Below, piece by piece: positions 61,308 to 64,000 of a DNA stretch of 64,000 nucleotides. Under the pieces are notes generated by a model. That model saw only the letters and a program-made list of their open reading frames with translations. It was not told the DNA's origin and made no database searches. Each line of letters starts with the position of its first letter. Position 1 is the stretch's first letter. Made by a program: the position numbers and the translations under genes. The stretch comes from Neobacillus massiliamazoniensis (GTDB lineage: Bacteria > Bacillota > Bacilli > Bacillales > Cytobacillaceae). The stretch is from positions 958,342-1,022,341 of the forward strand of contig NZ_CVRB01000003.1 in the NCBI RefSeq assembly GCF_001048695.1. The letters are read 5' to 3'.

Positions 61308-64000
<2,693 letters not shown>

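Overview
The window looks like chromosome from an endospore-forming Bacillaceae (Neobacillus/Mesobacillus/Bacillus-like; genus is inference). The basis is low-GC DNA with AAGGAGG-type ribosome sites, the sporulation genes spoVR, yhbH and prkA, orthologues of B. subtilis yhb/yhc/yhd genes (queG, yhbB, trmL, yhcT, yhcU, pgcA, yhdB), and an rRNA operon followed by a tRNA cluster in the B. subtilis trnD order.

Layout. 0.3-5.3 kb: secreted HAD acid phosphatase, a PucR-type regulator with alanine dehydrogenase, a BcrC-like phosphatase and a DinB protein. 5.4-18.0 kb: a large aromatic-catabolic region. A leftward operon encodes an HpaB-type flavin hydroxylase, an HpaE-type semialdehyde dehydrogenase, an HpaD-type ring-cleavage dioxygenase, a glutamine-synthetase-like ligase, a class I glutamine amidotransferase-like hydrolase and an APC permease. 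Divergent from it are a RibF-like FAD synthetase, a MarR regulator, an acetoacetate-decarboxylase-family protein, a fumarylacetoacetase-family protein and an FMN reductase. A near-consensus cre site lies before hpaB, and a TGATAYGA motif recurs before both arms. The mix of homoprotocatechuate meta-cleavage genes with a gamma-glutamylation module resembles the logic of aniline or putrescine pathways; it is the best candidate here for an undescribed pathway.

18.2-28 kb: spoVR, yhdB, pgcA, a YhcU-like gene, yhcT, a GlsB/YeaQ protein, a DUF47-PiT phosphate uptake pair and a purine permease with a possible PurBox pair. 28.2-28.85 kb: two abutting tandem arrays with 51-52 bp periods, before an SwrC-like RND exporter. 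A related 52-bp array lies in inverted orientation at 55.4-55.7 kb. 32-37 kb: XapX microprotein, deoC, and a five-gene operon (P-loop ATPase, ferredoxin, 2-oxoacid:ferredoxin oxidoreductase alpha/beta/gamma) with a perfect cre match at its head. 37-47 kb: two KinB-like histidine kinases (one with a frameshifted C-terminus), a YhgE/Pip protein, an ArsB/NhaD permease, galE and a LytS-type diguanylate cyclase. 47-55 kb: yhbH, prkA, trmL, yhbB, queG and a B3/B4-domain protein.

55.8-64 kb: tRNA-Gly(TCC), a broken ORF, an MccF-like peptidase, a 1.76-kb mini-island bounded by 57-bp direct repeats of the tRNA-Leu 3' half and carrying two putative immunity or stand-alone proteins (SMI1/KNR4, DUF2750), then fifteen tRNAs, 5S rRNA and the 3' part of 23S rRNA, all on the minus strand.

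Two interspersed repeat families are present: R1, MITE-like with TAGGCT... terminal inverted repeats, four copies; and R2, about 90-360 bp and highly structured, six copies. A family of similar terminator hairpins is also present. All assignments come from reading the sequence; no database search was run.
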